Positions 16,476-25,964 are shown, counted from the first letter of the stretch. The stretch is 46,247 bases of DNA from Burkholderiales bacterium (GCA_020852555.1 JADZAQ010000242.1:1-46247); one strand, 5' to 3'. Notes: generated from the sequence alone by a model not told the origin. Made by a program: numbers and translations.

Positions 16476-16498
16476 GCGGGCGCCCGCCCCGATCGGGG
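16476..16498. terminator. Possible bidirectional terminator between the oxygenase gene and purK
   Basis: Two abutting perfect palindromes, GCGGGCGCCCGC (16476-16487) and CCCCGATCGGGG (16487-16498), lie in the convergent gap. There is no T-run on either side, so termination is only suggested by position. Confidence 0.3.
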
Positions 16499-16503
16499 GC
16501 CGC

Positions 16504-17667
16504 CTACACGGTGCCGGTGATGCCCAGGTCCCGGCGGATCGCCCGCGCGGTGGCCAGCGCATCGTCGAGTGTCGCGCCGAGGCAGGTCACATGCCCCATC
16601 TTGCGCGCGCGCCGCGGTTGCGCCTTGCCGTACAGGTGGAGCTTCGCCGCCGGATGGCGCAGCACCGCGTTCCAGTCCGGCTCACGCGGCACGGTCGCGG
16701 CAGGGTTCGCGAACCAGACGTCGCCCAGGAGGTTCACCATCACCGCCGGCGTGTGCTGCCGGGTATCGCCGAGCGGCAGCCCGGCGAGGACGCGCACCTG
16801 CTGCTCGAACTGGGACGTGACGCAGGCGTCGATCGTGTAGTGCCCGCTGTTGTGCGGGCGGGGCGCGATCTCGTTCACGAGCAATGCGCCGTCGCGGGTC
16901 ACGAACAGCTCGACGCACAGCACGCCGCAGTACCCGAGCGCACCCACCACGCCGGTGGCGATCTCGCGAGCGGCGCTCGCCAGCGTCTCGCTCACCCGGG
17001 CGGGAGCGATCGAGACGTCGAGAATGCCGTCCCGGTGACGGTTTTCGGCAGCGGGCCAGGTGGCGAGCGTGCCGCGTGCGTCGCGTGCGACGACGACCGA
17101 GATCTCGCAGGCGAGCGCCACCCGTTGCTCGAGCACGCAGGGCGCATGCCCCAGCGCCCGCCACGCGGCGCGCGCCTCGCCGCTGTTCGTCACGGTCACC
17201 TGCCCCTTGCCGTCATAGCCCAGGCGCGCGCTCTTGACGATGCCTGGGAAGAGATCGCCGGGTAGCGTCGCGAAATCGGCATCGGTACGCAGCACCGCGA
17301 ACGGTGCGACGCCAAAGCCGTGGCCGCGCAGGAACGTCTTCTCGCTGATGCGATCCTGCGCGATCGCGACACTCGCCGCCGCCGGCGCCACCCGCACCGT
17401 ATTCGCGAGGAAGTCGAGTGCCGCCGCCGGCACGTTCTCGAACTCGGTCGTGGCGGCGAGTGCCGACGACGCCAACTCGGCAAGGCCCTTGGCGTCGAGG
17501 TAATCCGCCGCGATGTGCCGTTCCGCGACGCTCGCCGCCGGGCCACCCGCTACGGGATCGAGGACGACCACCTTGTAGCCCAGGCTCTGCGCGGCGTGGC
17601 AGAACATGCGCCCCAACTGCCCGCCGCCCAGCAAGCCGAGCCACCCGCCGGGTGCGATCCCGGTCAT
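16504..17667 (-). CDS. purK: N5-carboxyaminoimidazole ribonucleotide synthase
   Basis: ATP-grasp enzyme that carboxylates aminoimidazole ribonucleotide in purine synthesis, using ATP and bicarbonate. The 387-residue protein starts GWLGLLGGGQLGRMFCHAAQSLGYKVVVLDP, a PurK hallmark, and has KSARLGYDGKGQ and the catalytic region VNEIAPRPHNSGHYTIDA. The start lies one base after the purE stop, so the pair forms a purEK operon, the usual bacterial order. Confidence 0.96.
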   Translation of the reverse strand: MTGIAPGGWLGLLGGGQLGRMFCHAAQSLGYKVVVLDPVAGGPAASVAERHIAADYLDAKGLAELASSALAATTEFENVPAAALDFLANTVRVAPAAASVAIAQDRISEKTFLRGHGFGVAPFAVLRTDADFATLPGDLFPGIVKSARLGYDGKGQVTVTNSGEARAAWRALGHAPCVLEQRVALACEISVVVARDARGTLATWPAAENRHRDGILDVSIAPARVSETLASAAREIATGVVGALGYCGVLCVELFVTRDGALLVNEIAPRPHNSGHYTIDACVTSQFEQQVRVLAGLPLGDTRQHTPAVMVNLLGDVWFANPAATVPREPDWNAVLRHPAAKLHLYGKAQPRRARKMGHVTCLGATLDDALATARAIRRDLGITGTV

Positions 17668-17668
17668 G

Positions 17669-18175
17669 CTACGCAGCAGGCGGTACCCGCATCGTTCGCG
17701 CCGCGGCCGTCTGCTTCAAGCGGAAGGCCGCGAGCTTGCGCGCGACGATGGGGTCGGTGGCGGCGATGATGGCCACCGCAAACAGCGCGGCATTGGCGGC
17801 GCCGGCCTCACCGATGGCGAACGTGGCGACCGGAATGCCCTTGGGCATCTGCACGATCGACAGCAGCGAATCCTCGCCCCGCAGGTACTTCGAGGGCACG
17901 GGAACGCCCAGCACCGGGACCGTGGTCTTCGCGGCGAGCATACCCGGCAGGTGCGCCGCACCCCCCGCGCCGGCGATGATCGCCCGCAAGCCGCGCGGGC
18001 CCGCATCCTCCGCGTACTCGAACATGTCGTCGGGCATGCGATGCGCGGACAGCACGCGCGGTTCATTCGGAATGCCGAAGGCGTCGAGCTGGGCGACGGC
18101 GTGCTTCATGATCTCCCAGTCGCTGTCGCTGCCCATTACCACGCCGGCGAGCGGTGCCGCCTTGCGCTGTGCCAT
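17669..18175 (-). CDS. purE: N5-carboxyaminoimidazole ribonucleotide mutase
   Basis: Class I PurE mutase, which moves the carboxyl group made by PurK to give CAIR. The 168-residue protein has [16 protein letters not shown], the catalytic SAHRMPD segment, and [28 protein letters not shown]. The presence of purK next to it agrees with class I. GGAGG lies a few bases before the ATG. The gene is divergent from slt across about 150 bases. Confidence 0.96.
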   Translation of the reverse strand: MAQRKAAPLAGVVMGSDSDWEIMKHAVAQLDAFGIPNEPRVLSAHRMPDDMFEYAEDAGPRGLRAIIAGAGGAAHLPGMLAAKTTVPVLGVPVPSKYLRGEDSLLSIVQMPKGIPVATFAIGEAGAANAALFAVAIIAATDPIVARKLAAFRLKQTAAARTMRVPPAA

Positions 18176-18323
18176 CGATCCTCCGCGTCCAGTCGTGCGC
18201 GATGGGGCGAGATGTTAGCACCGCGCCTCGCGGACGCGCGCGGGAACGATCGGCGCCCGACGTTGACCAATCCGCGTTCGGTCCATCCTTGTAAAGCGCG
18301 CAACCCTCGTCCACAATCGACGC

Positions 18324-20336
18324 ATGATCCCGAACTGCCAACGCCTGCCGCGCAGTGCGCACGCCACCGCGCTGCCGATGCCGTCGTTTCGCCCGCTCCG
18401 CCCATTGGGAATCGTCGCCGCACTCGCGATGCTCGTCGCCACCGCACCGGTGCTGGCACAAACCGATGGCGATTTCCTGGCGGCGCGCGCGGCATACGAC
18501 AAAGGCGATCGCGCGAAGCTGGCCGCGGTGGCCGCCAGGCTCGAGCGCCACGTGCTCGCACCCTACGTCGCATACTGGCAATTCAAGCTCGGCCTCGACG
18601 ATGCCTCGCCGATCGCCGTGCGCAACTTCGTCGACCGCTATCCCGATACGCCGCTCGCCGACCGCCTGCGAACCGATTGGCTGAAGTCGCTCGCGCGGAA
18701 GGGCTTGTGGGACCGCTTCGCCGCTGATTACGGCCCACCTTCGGGCGACGACCTCGAACTCGCCTGCTTCACGGTGCTGTACAAGTGGCGGCGCGACGGC
18801 GACGCCGCACTCGCCGAGGCGATTCCGCTGTGGGCGAGCGGCGCGGCCACGCCCGAGGCCTGCGAACCCGCCTTCGCGGCACTGTTCGCCAACGGCACGC
18901 TGACCTCCGCCGACCGCCGGGCGCGGCTGCGTCTCGCCAGCGAGACCAACAACGTGCGGTTCGCGCAAGCGCTCGGCAACGGTCTGCCGGGTGCCGAGCG
19001 GCTCAGCGATCGCGATTTTCGCGACATCACGAAAGATCCGGTCGCCGCCCTCGCCAAGGGGAATTTCGCGTGGAAGAGCGCGAGTGGCCGCGAGCTCGCG
19101 CTCTATGCGCTGGAACGCGCGGCGCGTGCCGACCCCGCGGCCGCGCGCGCACCTTGGGTGAAGTGGCGCGACAAGCTGCCCGAGGCGGATCGCCGCTACG
19201 GGAACGCGCGCCTCGCGTTTCATGCGGCGCGCCGGCTCGATCCGGCGGCGAACGACTATTTCCGCGAGGCGGGGGACGTCAAGCTCCCGGCAGAGGTGCA
19301 GGCGTGGCGAGTCCGTGCGGCGCTGCGCGCGCAAGCCTGGGACGACGTGCGCGATGCCGTCGCCGCCATGCCCGCGGCGCAGCAGCAGGAGAGCGCGTGG
19401 CGCTATTGGCGCGGGCGGGCGCTCGTGGCCGACGGCGGGATCGAGGAGGGCCGTACGCTCCTCGCTTCGCTGGCGGCGGAACCCAATTTCTACGGGATCC
19501 TCGCCGCCGAGGCGCTCGGGCAGCCATTTGCGGCGCCGCTGAGCCGACCGCTCGCGCCGTCCGCCGACGAACTCGCCGCCTTTGGTGCGCGTCCGGCGGT
19601 GCAGCGCGTGGTCAAGCTCGCCCAACTCGACATGCGCGCCGAATCCGTCCGCGAGTGGTACTACGTCGTGCGCGGGCTCGCCGACGACGAGCTGCTGCTC
19701 GCCGCCGAGTATGCGCGACGCGTCGGGCTCTACGATCGGGCGATCAACACCGCGGAGCGCACGCAAGCGCGGCACGACTTCGCCTTGCGCTATCTCGCGC
19801 CGTACCGCGACGAGTTCGACGCCGCGGCGCGCGCCAATGCGGTCGACGTCGCGCTGCTCTACGGCATCGCGCGCCAGGAATCGCGGTTCAACGTCGACAT
19901 CGTGTCATCGGCGGGTGCCGTCGGGCTGATGCAGCTCATGCCGGGAACCGCGCGCTGGGTGGCGAAGCAGATGGGCCAGGGTGACTACCGGCCCGGGCGC
20001 ATCGGCGAGGCGCAGCTCAACACGCAGTTCGGTGCGTTCTACTTCAAGTACTGGCTCGATCGGCTCGACGGCATGCCGGCGCTTGCCGCGGCCGCCTACA
20101 ACGCGGGGCCGGGTCGGGCGCAGGCGTGGCGCCCGGCGGCGCCGCTCGAAGGTGCGATCTGGGTCGAGACGATTCCCTTCAACGAGACGCGTGACTACGT
20201 GAAGAAGGTCCTCGCCAACGCGCAACTTTACGGTCACGCCTTCAACACCACCGCCAAGCCGCTCACGGCGACCCTCGGCACGATCATGCCGCGCGGCGCG
20301 ACCGTGGCGAGCGTGTCGCCGTCGATGGCGCAGTGA
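18324..20336 (+). CDS. slt: Soluble lytic murein transglycosylase
   Basis: Periplasmic Slt70-type enzyme that cleaves the MurNAc-GlcNAc bond of peptidoglycan to leave 1,6-anhydro ends. The long N-terminal region is an alpha-helical superhelix rich in Ala/Arg; the catalytic domain is at the C-terminus, with ALLYGIARQESRFN (catalytic Glu519 counting from the first ATG) and SAGAVGLMQLMPGTA, then AAYNAGPGRAQAWRP. A signal peptide ends at VLAQ. The first ATG is listed; the ATG at 18378 would place the signal peptide at the very N-terminus and is an equally good start. The next gene overlaps or abuts the stop. Confidence 0.94.
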   Translation: MIPNCQRLPRSAHATALPMPSFRPLRPLGIVAALAMLVATAPVLAQTDGDFLAARAAYDKGDRAKLAAVAARLERHVLAPYVAYWQFKLGLDDASPIAVRNFVDRYPDTPLADRLRTDWLKSLARKGLWDRFAADYGPPSGDDLELACFTVLYKWRRDGDAALAEAIPLWASGAATPEACEPAFAALFANGTLTSADRRARLRLASETNNVRFAQALGNGLPGAERLSDRDFRDITKDPVAALAKGNFAWKSASGRELALYALERAARADPAAARAPWVKWRDKLPEADRRYGNARLAFHAARRLDPAANDYFREAGDVKLPAEVQAWRVRAALRAQAWDDVRDAVAAMPAAQQQESAWRYWRGRALVADGGIEEGRTLLASLAAEPNFYGILAAEALGQPFAAPLSRPLAPSADELAAFGARPAVQRVVKLAQLDMRAESVREWYYVVRGLADDELLLAAEYARRVGLYDRAINTAERTQARHDFALRYLAPYRDEFDAAARANAVDVALLYGIARQESRFNVDIVSSAGAVGLMQLMPGTARWVAKQMGQGDYRPGRIGEAQLNTQFGAFYFKYWLDRLDGMPALAAAAYNAGPGRAQAWRPAAPLEGAIWVETIPFNETRDYVKKVLANAQLYGHAFNTTAKPLTATLGTIMPRGATVASVSPSMAQ

Positions 20337-20341
20337 CCGGC

Positions 20342-21283
20342 ATGGCTCGCGACAGCGTCGTCGTCCTGGGCGGCAGCGGGTTCGTCGGCCGTCACGTGGT
20401 GGCGCGCCTCGTCGCCGGTGCGCGTCGCGTGGTGGTGCCGACCCGGCGGCGCGAGAGCGCGAAGCACCTCATCCTGCTGCCCACCGTCGAGGTGATCGAG
20501 GCCGATGTGCATGATCCGGCGGCACTCGACGAACTACTGCGCGGTGCGGCGGCGGTCGTCAATCTGGTCGGGATCCTCGATCCCGTCGGGGGCGACAGCT
20601 TCGAGCGCGTGCATATCGAGCTCGCCCGCAAGGTGGTGGCGGCGTGCCGCAAGGCCGGGGTTCCACGCCTCGTGCACATGAGCGCACTCGGCGCCGCCGC
20701 GGACGCGCCATCGCGGTACCAGCGCAGCAAGGCCGAGGCCGAGGCGATCGTCGCGACGTCGAATTTCGCATGGACCGTCTTTCGTCCGTCGGTGATCTTC
20801 GGCCCCGGCGATCGTTTTCTCAACACCTTCGCGCGTTTGTCCGCCGCGCTCCCGATCATCGTGCTGGCGGGCGCCGGCGCGCGCTTCCAGCCGATCCACG
20901 TCGGCGACGTCGCGCATTGCGTCGTTCACGCTCTTACCACCGATCTCACGGCCGGCGCCCGCTACGACCTGTGCGGGCCGAAGGCGTATACGTTGCGCGA
21001 GCTCGTGACCTACGCCGGTGAAATCACCGGTGCGGTGCGCCCGGTGCTGGCGTTGGGACCCGCGCTGTCGCGCCTGCAGGCCGCCGCCCTCGAGATCCTG
21101 CCCGGCAAGCTCATGAGCCGCGACAACCTCCGCTCGATGCAGGTCGACAACGTGTGCGCGTGCGCCTTCCCGACCGTGTTCGGCATCGCGCCAGTGGCGC
21201 TCGAGGCCATCGCGCCGCAATACCTGGCGCCGGCGGCGCAGCGCAGCATCTTCGATGCGCTGCGCGCGCGCAGCGGTCGCTAG
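20342..21283 (+). CDS. NAD(P)-binding NDUFA9-like epimerase family protein
   Basis: A 313-residue atypical extended SDR of the complex I NDUFA9-subunit type. The Rossmann motif GGSGFVGRHV lies at the N-terminus, followed by VVNLVGIL and the YQRSKAEAE segment. Such proteins are common in betaproteobacteria between slt and cca; their exact reaction is unknown. A GTG at 20333 overlapping the slt stop (GTGA) is an alternative start; ATG at 20342 gives MARDSVVVLGGSG, the more typical N-terminus. Probably cotranscribed with slt and cca. Confidence 0.88.
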   Translation: MARDSVVVLGGSGFVGRHVVARLVAGARRVVVPTRRRESAKHLILLPTVEVIEADVHDPAALDELLRGAAAVVNLVGILDPVGGDSFERVHIELARKVVAACRKAGVPRLVHMSALGAAADAPSRYQRSKAEAEAIVATSNFAWTVFRPSVIFGPGDRFLNTFARLSAALPIIVLAGAGARFQPIHVGDVAHCVVHALTTDLTAGARYDLCGPKAYTLRELVTYAGEITGAVRPVLALGPALSRLQAAALEILPGKLMSRDNLRSMQVDNVCACAFPTVFGIAPVALEAIAPQYLAPAAQRSIFDALRARSGR

Positions 21284-21298
21284 CCGCGCGTCGCGACG

Positions 21299-22579
21299 AT
21301 GACGCGGCCGCTGCCGCGTCCGGTTGCGGTCTATCGGGTCGGGGGTTCGGTACGCGACGAGCTGCTCGGCCGGCCGGTGGTCGACCACGATTACGTCGTC
21401 GTAGGGGCGACGCCCGAGATGATGACGGCGTCGGGCTTCCGGCCGGTGGGCCGCGACTTCCCGGTGTTCCTGCATCCCGAGACGCACGAGGAGTACGCGC
21501 TGGCCCGTACCGAGCGCAAGCACGGCCAGGGCTACCATGGCTTCCAGTTCTTCGCCTCGCCAGAGGTGACGCTCGAGGACGACCTCGCGCGGCGTGATCT
21601 CACGATCAACGCCATGGCGCGGGGCGAAGCGGGGGTGCTGGTCGATCCTTTCGGTGGCGCCGCCGACCTTGCGGCGGGCATCCTGCGGCACGTATCACCC
21701 GCGTTTGCCGAGGATCCGTTGCGTGTGCTGCGGGTCGCGCGCTTCGCTGCCCGCTTCGGCTTCACCGTGGCGCCGGCCACCGAGGCGCTGATGCGCGCCC
21801 TCGTCGCTTCGGGCGAGCTCTCTACGCTCACCGCCGAGCGCGTGTGGCAGGAATTGGCGCGCGGGCTCATGGAGCCGCAACCATCGCGGATGTTCGCGGT
21901 GTTGCGCGATTGCGGCGCGCTGGCGGTCGTGTTGCCCGAGGTCGACACGCTCTTCGGCATTCCGCAGCCGCCGGCGCACCACCCCGAGATCGACACCGGC
22001 GTACACGTCATGCAGGCGCTCGACTGGGCGGCAACGCGCGCACTCGCGCTGCCGGCGCGCTACGCGATCCTCACTCACGATCTCGGCAAGGCATCGACGG
22101 ACCCGTCGCAGTGGCCGCGGCACCACGCGCACGAGCAGCGCAGCGCGCGGCTCGCCGACGCGCTGTCGCGACGGCTGCGCGTACCGCAGGACTGCCGCGA
22201 TGCGGCGACGCTCGCCGCGCGCTACCACGGCGTCGTGCATCGCGCGGCCGAACTGCGGCCGGCCACGATCCTCGGCCTCCTCCTGGCCGCCGATGCATTG
22301 CGTCGGCCGGCGCGCCTCGCCACCCTGCTCGACACCTGTGCGGCCGATGCGTGCTCGCGGCCCGGGGCCCCGGCGGCGTATCGGCCGGCGGCCGTCTTTC
22401 AGGAAGCGCTGGCGGTGGTGCGTGGTGTGGACGCTGGCGCCATCGCACGGGCGATCCGCAGCGGCGGGGCGGTGGCGCCGGAACGCGAGGCATCCTCGAT
22501 CGCCGCCGCGGTCCGCGCCGCGCGCTTGCGCGCGCTGCGCGCCTGGGTCGGCAAACGGCGTCGCGCGACGACGGATTGA
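21299..22579 (+). CDS. cca: CCA tRNA nucleotidyltransferase with HD domain
   Basis: Adds or repairs the 3' CCA end of tRNAs without a nucleic acid template. The 426-residue protein has the class II nucleotidyltransferase motif [10 protein letters not shown] (about residues 15-24) with the metal aspartates in DHDYVVVG, then [15 protein letters not shown] and the neck region [17 protein letters not shown]. The C-terminal HD phosphohydrolase domain is visible as [17 protein letters not shown] and LTHDLGKA, as in the longer proteobacterial form. Starts 15 bases after the epimerase stop. Confidence 0.95.
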   Translation: MTRPLPRPVAVYRVGGSVRDELLGRPVVDHDYVVVGATPEMMTASGFRPVGRDFPVFLHPETHEEYALARTERKHGQGYHGFQFFASPEVTLEDDLARRDLTINAMARGEAGVLVDPFGGAADLAAGILRHVSPAFAEDPLRVLRVARFAARFGFTVAPATEALMRALVASGELSTLTAERVWQELARGLMEPQPSRMFAVLRDCGALAVVLPEVDTLFGIPQPPAHHPEIDTGVHVMQALDWAATRALALPARYAILTHDLGKASTDPSQWPRHHAHEQRSARLADALSRRLRVPQDCRDAATLAARYHGVVHRAAELRPATILGLLLAADALRRPARLATLLDTCAADACSRPGAPAAYRPAAVFQEALAVVRGVDAGAIARAIRSGGAVAPEREASSIAAAVRAARLRALRAWVGKRRRATTD

Positions 22580-22702
22580 GCGGCGGCCGGGCGCATCACC
22601 GCGCGAACGGCTCGCCGGCATCACCGGGGAAGGAGCCCTGGTCCCAACCCGTCGGCTCGACCCGGATCCGGCTGGGCGGGTCGCAGTTCAAGTCCGGGAT
22701 GA

Positions 22703-23926
22703 TCAGAACGGCAGGAGCTTGCGCAATCCCTTCACCGCTTCGGTCGCGTCGTCGAGCGGATTGGCGGGTTTTGGCGCGGCGGCGTCCGCCGGTGGGGATG
22801 CGCTGGTGTCGCGACTGTGGGCGCCGCTGCGCTCCTCCATCCCGAGCGGCGTCATGCCGGCCGACTTGACGCGCACCTTGACCGCCCAGACCGGTTCCCA
22901 GGGGATCTTCGGATCGGCCGGACGGGGCGGTTGCGCAAGGTTCAGCTCCTCGCCGTACGCGATGCCGTTGACCATCGCGCCCTCGACACCGCTGAAGATG
23001 CCGCGCGGAATCGTGCACGACGTTACCGACGGGGGAAGCAGGACCTTCTCGCCGATCAGCCGCTGCCGGAAGTCGTTGGGCAGCCAGGTCATGAGCCCCC
23101 AGCCGGTGTCCTGGAGCTCGCTCGATGTCCAGATGATCATTTCGCCGGCGGCCTGCCGGAAGCCCATCGCCTGCAGGAAGTAGCCTCGTGCAGTCGGGAC
23201 CGCCGTCCAGGACGCGGGCACCGGGCCGTCCAGCGGGCCGGGCGCCGTGATCTCCATCGGCGCCATGAAGTCCTGTTGGTCGCCGATCGCGAACTTGATG
23301 TCGGGGGTTGCGTTCCCGCGCACCAACTGATCACCGGCGAGCCGCGCTCCCGGCGGCACGGGTGTCTTCTCGCGTTCGTTCGGCCAGACGAGTTGCGCGT
23401 TGCGCTGCGCGCTCCAGCGATCGGGTGGCGAGCGACCGGCGAGCGCCTGGCCGAACTCGACGAGCGACATCTTCTCGGTATCGGCAACCTTCGGCTGGCC
23501 GGGGCGAATCGTCTCGCCGCAACCCCAGTAGACGAGCATGCGTGCCTTCGGCTTTTCCGGTGGCCGCTCCTCATCGTATTCGGGACGACCCGGCTGAGCA
23601 GGCGGGCGACCGATGAGCGGCAGCGCCGCTCCCATCGCCATGCCGGGCGGAATCATGTGCTGGGCTTCGGGCGTCCCGGACGCCCGCTGCGACGAGCGCA
23701 GGCCGAGCCACAGCTCCTTTTGCGGCCCACCCATGCCGGCGGGCATCATCATTCCGGCGACGCTCCCCATGCCGCCGGCCGGCATGCCGGGTATCGTCGT
23801 CGTGCGGGTGCCGACATCGACCCCGTAGGTCGAGATGGGCGGCTTGGCTTGCTGCTGCTGGCCGAGGCTCGGCGCTGCGAACATGGCGGTGAGCAACAGG
23901 GGAACCGCACGGGAGATCGTGGTCAT
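22703..23926 (-). CDS. Secreted protein of unknown function with Met/Gly-rich N-terminal region
   Basis: About 407 residues, not recognised. A signal peptide (MTTISRAVPLLLTAMFAAPSLGQ) is followed by a low-complexity stretch rich in Met and Gly (GMPAGGMGSVAGMMMPAGMGG). The main part holds ARMLVYWGCGETIRPGQPKV, a region of beta character, and FLQAMGFRQAAGEMIIWTSSELQDTGWGLMTWLPND, so it is a folded periplasmic or surface domain. The C-terminus is Pro/Ala-rich, then LRKLLPF. An open frame extends to a TTG at 23950, but ATG at 23926 starts exactly at the signal peptide. It converges on cca. A run of ten C lies about 45 bases upstream of the start. Confidence 0.7.
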   Translation of the reverse strand: MTTISRAVPLLLTAMFAAPSLGQQQQAKPPISTYGVDVGTRTTTIPGMPAGGMGSVAGMMMPAGMGGPQKELWLGLRSSQRASGTPEAQHMIPPGMAMGAALPLIGRPPAQPGRPEYDEERPPEKPKARMLVYWGCGETIRPGQPKVADTEKMSLVEFGQALAGRSPPDRWSAQRNAQLVWPNEREKTPVPPGARLAGDQLVRGNATPDIKFAIGDQQDFMAPMEITAPGPLDGPVPASWTAVPTARGYFLQAMGFRQAAGEMIIWTSSELQDTGWGLMTWLPNDFRQRLIGEKVLLPPSVTSCTIPRGIFSGVEGAMVNGIAYGEELNLAQPPRPADPKIPWEPVWAVKVRVKSAGMTPLGMEERSGAHSRDTSASPPADAAAPKPANPLDDATEAVKGLRKLLPF

Positions 23927-23956
23927 CGTCACACTGGAGGGGGTGGGCAAATCGGA

Positions 23957-23985
23957 AGCATAGCGCAGCGCCCCCCCCCCGGTAC
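23957..23985 (-). promoter_or_regulatory. Candidate promoter with homopolymer spacer for the secreted unknown
   Basis: On the minus strand a weak -10, TATGCT (23962-23957), lies about 30 bases before the ATG at 23926. A position 17 bases further upstream (23985-23980) would hold a poor -35. The ten-base G run (23980-23971 on this strand) falls in the spacer. Tentative. Confidence 0.25.
23971..23980. repeat. Homopolymer run of ten C
   Basis: Ten consecutive C bases lie in the intergenic region between coq7 and the secreted unknown. It is a slippage-prone tract and also a place where assembly errors are common. Confidence 0.9.
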
Positions 23986-24029
23986 GCGCCCCCGCGATCG
24001 GGAGGCACGATGGTCGCGTCCGCAGCGGA

Positions 24030-24647
24030 TTACACGCGATAGGCGACGGCGCGCATGACGTCGGCGGCCATGCGCATCAGTGTCGGGATCGGCGGCGGCA
24101 AGGCGATGGCTCCGGCTTCCTGGGCCATGGCGCCGTGGCGCGCTTCGTCGGCCCGCATGGCGTCGACGATGGCGCGGCTCTTCTGGTCGCGATCGGGGAG
24201 GCGATCGAGGTGGGCGCCGAGATGCTCCTCGACCTGGCGCTCGGTTTCCACCACGAAACCGAGGTTGACGCGATCACCGGCGAGTCCCGCCAGCGTGCCG
24301 ATCGCGAACGAGCCCGCGTACCAGAGCGGATTGAGCCACGACGGGTGCAGATCGAGCTCGGCCAATCGCTGCTGCGTCCAGGCAAGGTGATCCTCCTCCT
24401 CGCGCGCCGCCTGCGCGAAGCGGCCGCGAATCGCGGGATCACGAGCCACCAGCGCCTGTGCCGCATACAGCGCCTGCGCGCAGACCTCACCGGTATGGTT
24501 CACGCGCATCAATCCGCCGGCCATGCGCCGCTCGCCGTCGGTGAGCTCGGCCGCAGGTATCCCGGCACCCGGCGTCGGACGCTGCGGTTGCGCGATGCCG
24601 CTCAACGTCCGCAAGGCACGATCGAAGGCGATGATGAGGGTATCCAT
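24030..24647 (-). CDS. coq7: Ubiquinone hydroxylase Coq7 (demethoxyubiquinone monooxygenase)
   Basis: Di-iron monooxygenase that adds the last hydroxyl to the benzoquinone ring in ubiquinone synthesis. The 205-residue protein has the Coq7 ligands: [12 protein letters not shown] (Glu), EEEDHLAWT (ExxH), [10 protein letters not shown] (Glu) and ADEARHG (ExxH). Two helical repeats and a short hydrophobic segment ([18 protein letters not shown]) fit peripheral membrane attachment. There is no visible Shine-Dalgarno before the ATG; a -10-like TAGAAT lies only seven bases before it, which suggests a leaderless message. Confidence 0.95.
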   Translation of the reverse strand: MDTLIIAFDRALRTLSGIAQPQRPTPGAGIPAAELTDGERRMAGGLMRVNHTGEVCAQALYAAQALVARDPAIRGRFAQAAREEEDHLAWTQQRLAELDLHPSWLNPLWYAGSFAIGTLAGLAGDRVNLGFVVETERQVEEHLGAHLDRLPDRDQKSRAIVDAMRADEARHGAMAQEAGAIALPPPIPTLMRMAADVMRAVAYRV

Positions 24648-24653
24648 CGCGTC

Positions 24654-24659
24654 ATTCTA
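24654..24659 (-). promoter_or_regulatory. Candidate -10 element of coq7, close to the start codon
   Basis: TAGAAT on the minus strand, five of six matches to consensus. Its last base is seven positions before the A of the coq7 ATG, so transcription would begin at or next to the start codon. Confidence 0.4.
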
Positions 24660-24743
24660 GCGGGTTGCACAAGGGTCGTGCATCGTCGTGAGGCAGGCCG
24701 CCGCGATCGTCGTCGCGTACCGCGACAGGCAAGGTGTCAACGC

Positions 24744-24770
24744 AAAAAAAACGGGCGCCGAAGCGCCCGT
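24744..24770 (-). terminator. Intrinsic terminator of the porin gene
   Basis: Perfect hairpin ACGGGCGC (24751-24758), loop CGAA, GCGCCCGT (24763-24770). On the minus strand it is followed by a run of eight T (complement of 24744-24751). It lies 46 bases after the porin stop. Confidence 0.93.
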
Positions 24771-24815
24771 CGAGTACCGTTTCCGGGAGAGACCCGGAGT
24801 GCGTCCTGCGTATGA

Positions 24816-25964
24816 TCAGAAGAAGTGCGTGAGGCCGGCTACGAAACCGCTGGCGTTGGCACCTGCCGCAACCGCGAACGGGTTGATGTTGAAGTTGTAC
24901 GCCGCGTTGTCGGCGTTGCGGGTTTGCACAAAGCCGACATACGTCAGCGTCCGCTTCGACAGCGCATACGTATAGCTAACGCTCCACTGCCGCGCGCTCG
25001 TTTCGTCGCCCTTGACGAGTTGGCCGACCTTGGTGCCGTTGGCTGCCGTACCGCTACCGTTACCGGCGTCGCCAAACGATGCGAAGAGCTCACCCGGGCC
25101 GATCGGCACGGTGGCGCTCACGTCCCAGAAGTTGCGGGTGAGGCTGCCGGTCGGCGTGTCGTAGTCGAGGCGCTCGTACACGCCACCGAGCTTCATGAAG
25201 CCGAAGTTCCAGTTGGCGGCCGCCGAAAACGCCCAGTCGTCCAGGGCGGGGCCACGGACCTTCTGGTTGCTTTCGTAGGCGACACCGGCGTTGAACGGAC
25301 CGTTGCTGTAGTAGCCGCCCATCGACATGATGTAGGCGTGCCGCTGCTGCGTGGCCTGGTCACCGTACACGACGCCACCCTGGCCAGCCGATGCGTCGAG
25401 CGTGGACAGCTGGAACGCACCCCGGAAGCCCTTCATGCTCGGCATGTCGTAACGGATCGAGTTGCCGAGCCGCGCATCGAAGCCGCCGTTCGCCTTGCTC
25501 TGCGAGCCTTGCGCCCACAGCGCCGCGGTCGACAGGATCGACGTGGTCAGCGTGGGGACGTTACCGAAGATCGGGTGGATGTCGTCGTACGGGGCGAGGA
25601 AGTTACCGATCTTGAAGGTGCCCCACGGCCCTTGCAGGCCGGCGAACGTTTCGCGAGTGCCGAGGAGGCCGCCGCCGGTGTCCGCCGAGACATTCGATTC
25701 GATCTGGAAGATCGCCGACAGACCACCACCCAGCGATTCACTGCCGCGAACGCCCAAACGCGACGAGTTCGTGCTCACGCGATAGACGGTGCGGTTCTGG
25801 AGCTGGTTGTTGACCGGCATGTTGGGATCGACGGCGCGGCCACTGACGGCTTCCATCGTCATGTTCAAGCGACCGTACAAAGTCACGTTCGCGGTTTGTG
25901 CTTCCGCCGCCAGCGGGGCGGCAAGCACGCCCGCGACAGCGACAGCGACGAGCTTCTTATTCAT
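24816..25964 (-). CDS. Gram-negative trimeric porin
   Basis: A 382-residue general-diffusion porin of the betaproteobacterial OmpC/Omp32 type. A signal peptide MNKKLVAVAVAGVLAAPLAAEAQ is followed by VTLYGRLNMTMEAV, the canonical first strand. SSRLGVRGSESLGGGLSAIFQIE and the alternating strands follow, ending in the phenylalanine-terminated signal GFVAGLTHFF read by the BAM complex. A clear Shine-Dalgarno (AGAGGAGAG) precedes the ATG. The gene is single, with its own terminator. It should form a 16-stranded outer-membrane channel; ion selectivity is not readable. Confidence 0.95.
   Translation of the reverse strand: MNKKLVAVAVAGVLAAPLAAEAQTANVTLYGRLNMTMEAVSGRAVDPNMPVNNQLQNRTVYRVSTNSSRLGVRGSESLGGGLSAIFQIESNVSADTGGGLLGTRETFAGLQGPWGTFKIGNFLAPYDDIHPIFGNVPTLTTSILSTAALWAQGSQSKANGGFDARLGNSIRYDMPSMKGFRGAFQLSTLDASAGQGGVVYGDQATQQRHAYIMSMGGYYSNGPFNAGVAYESNQKVRGPALDDWAFSAAANWNFGFMKLGGVYERLDYDTPTGSLTRNFWDVSATVPIGPGELFASFGDAGNGSGTAANGTKVGQLVKGDETSARQWSVSYTYALSKRTLTYVGFVQTRNADNAAYNFNINPFAVAAGANASGFVAGLTHFF

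Noticed and set aside
22680-22705. GTTCAAGTCC-like motif resembling a tRNA T-loop
   Set aside because: The flanking bases do not pair into a T-stem and no anticodon or acceptor stem can be drawn, so no tRNA is called.
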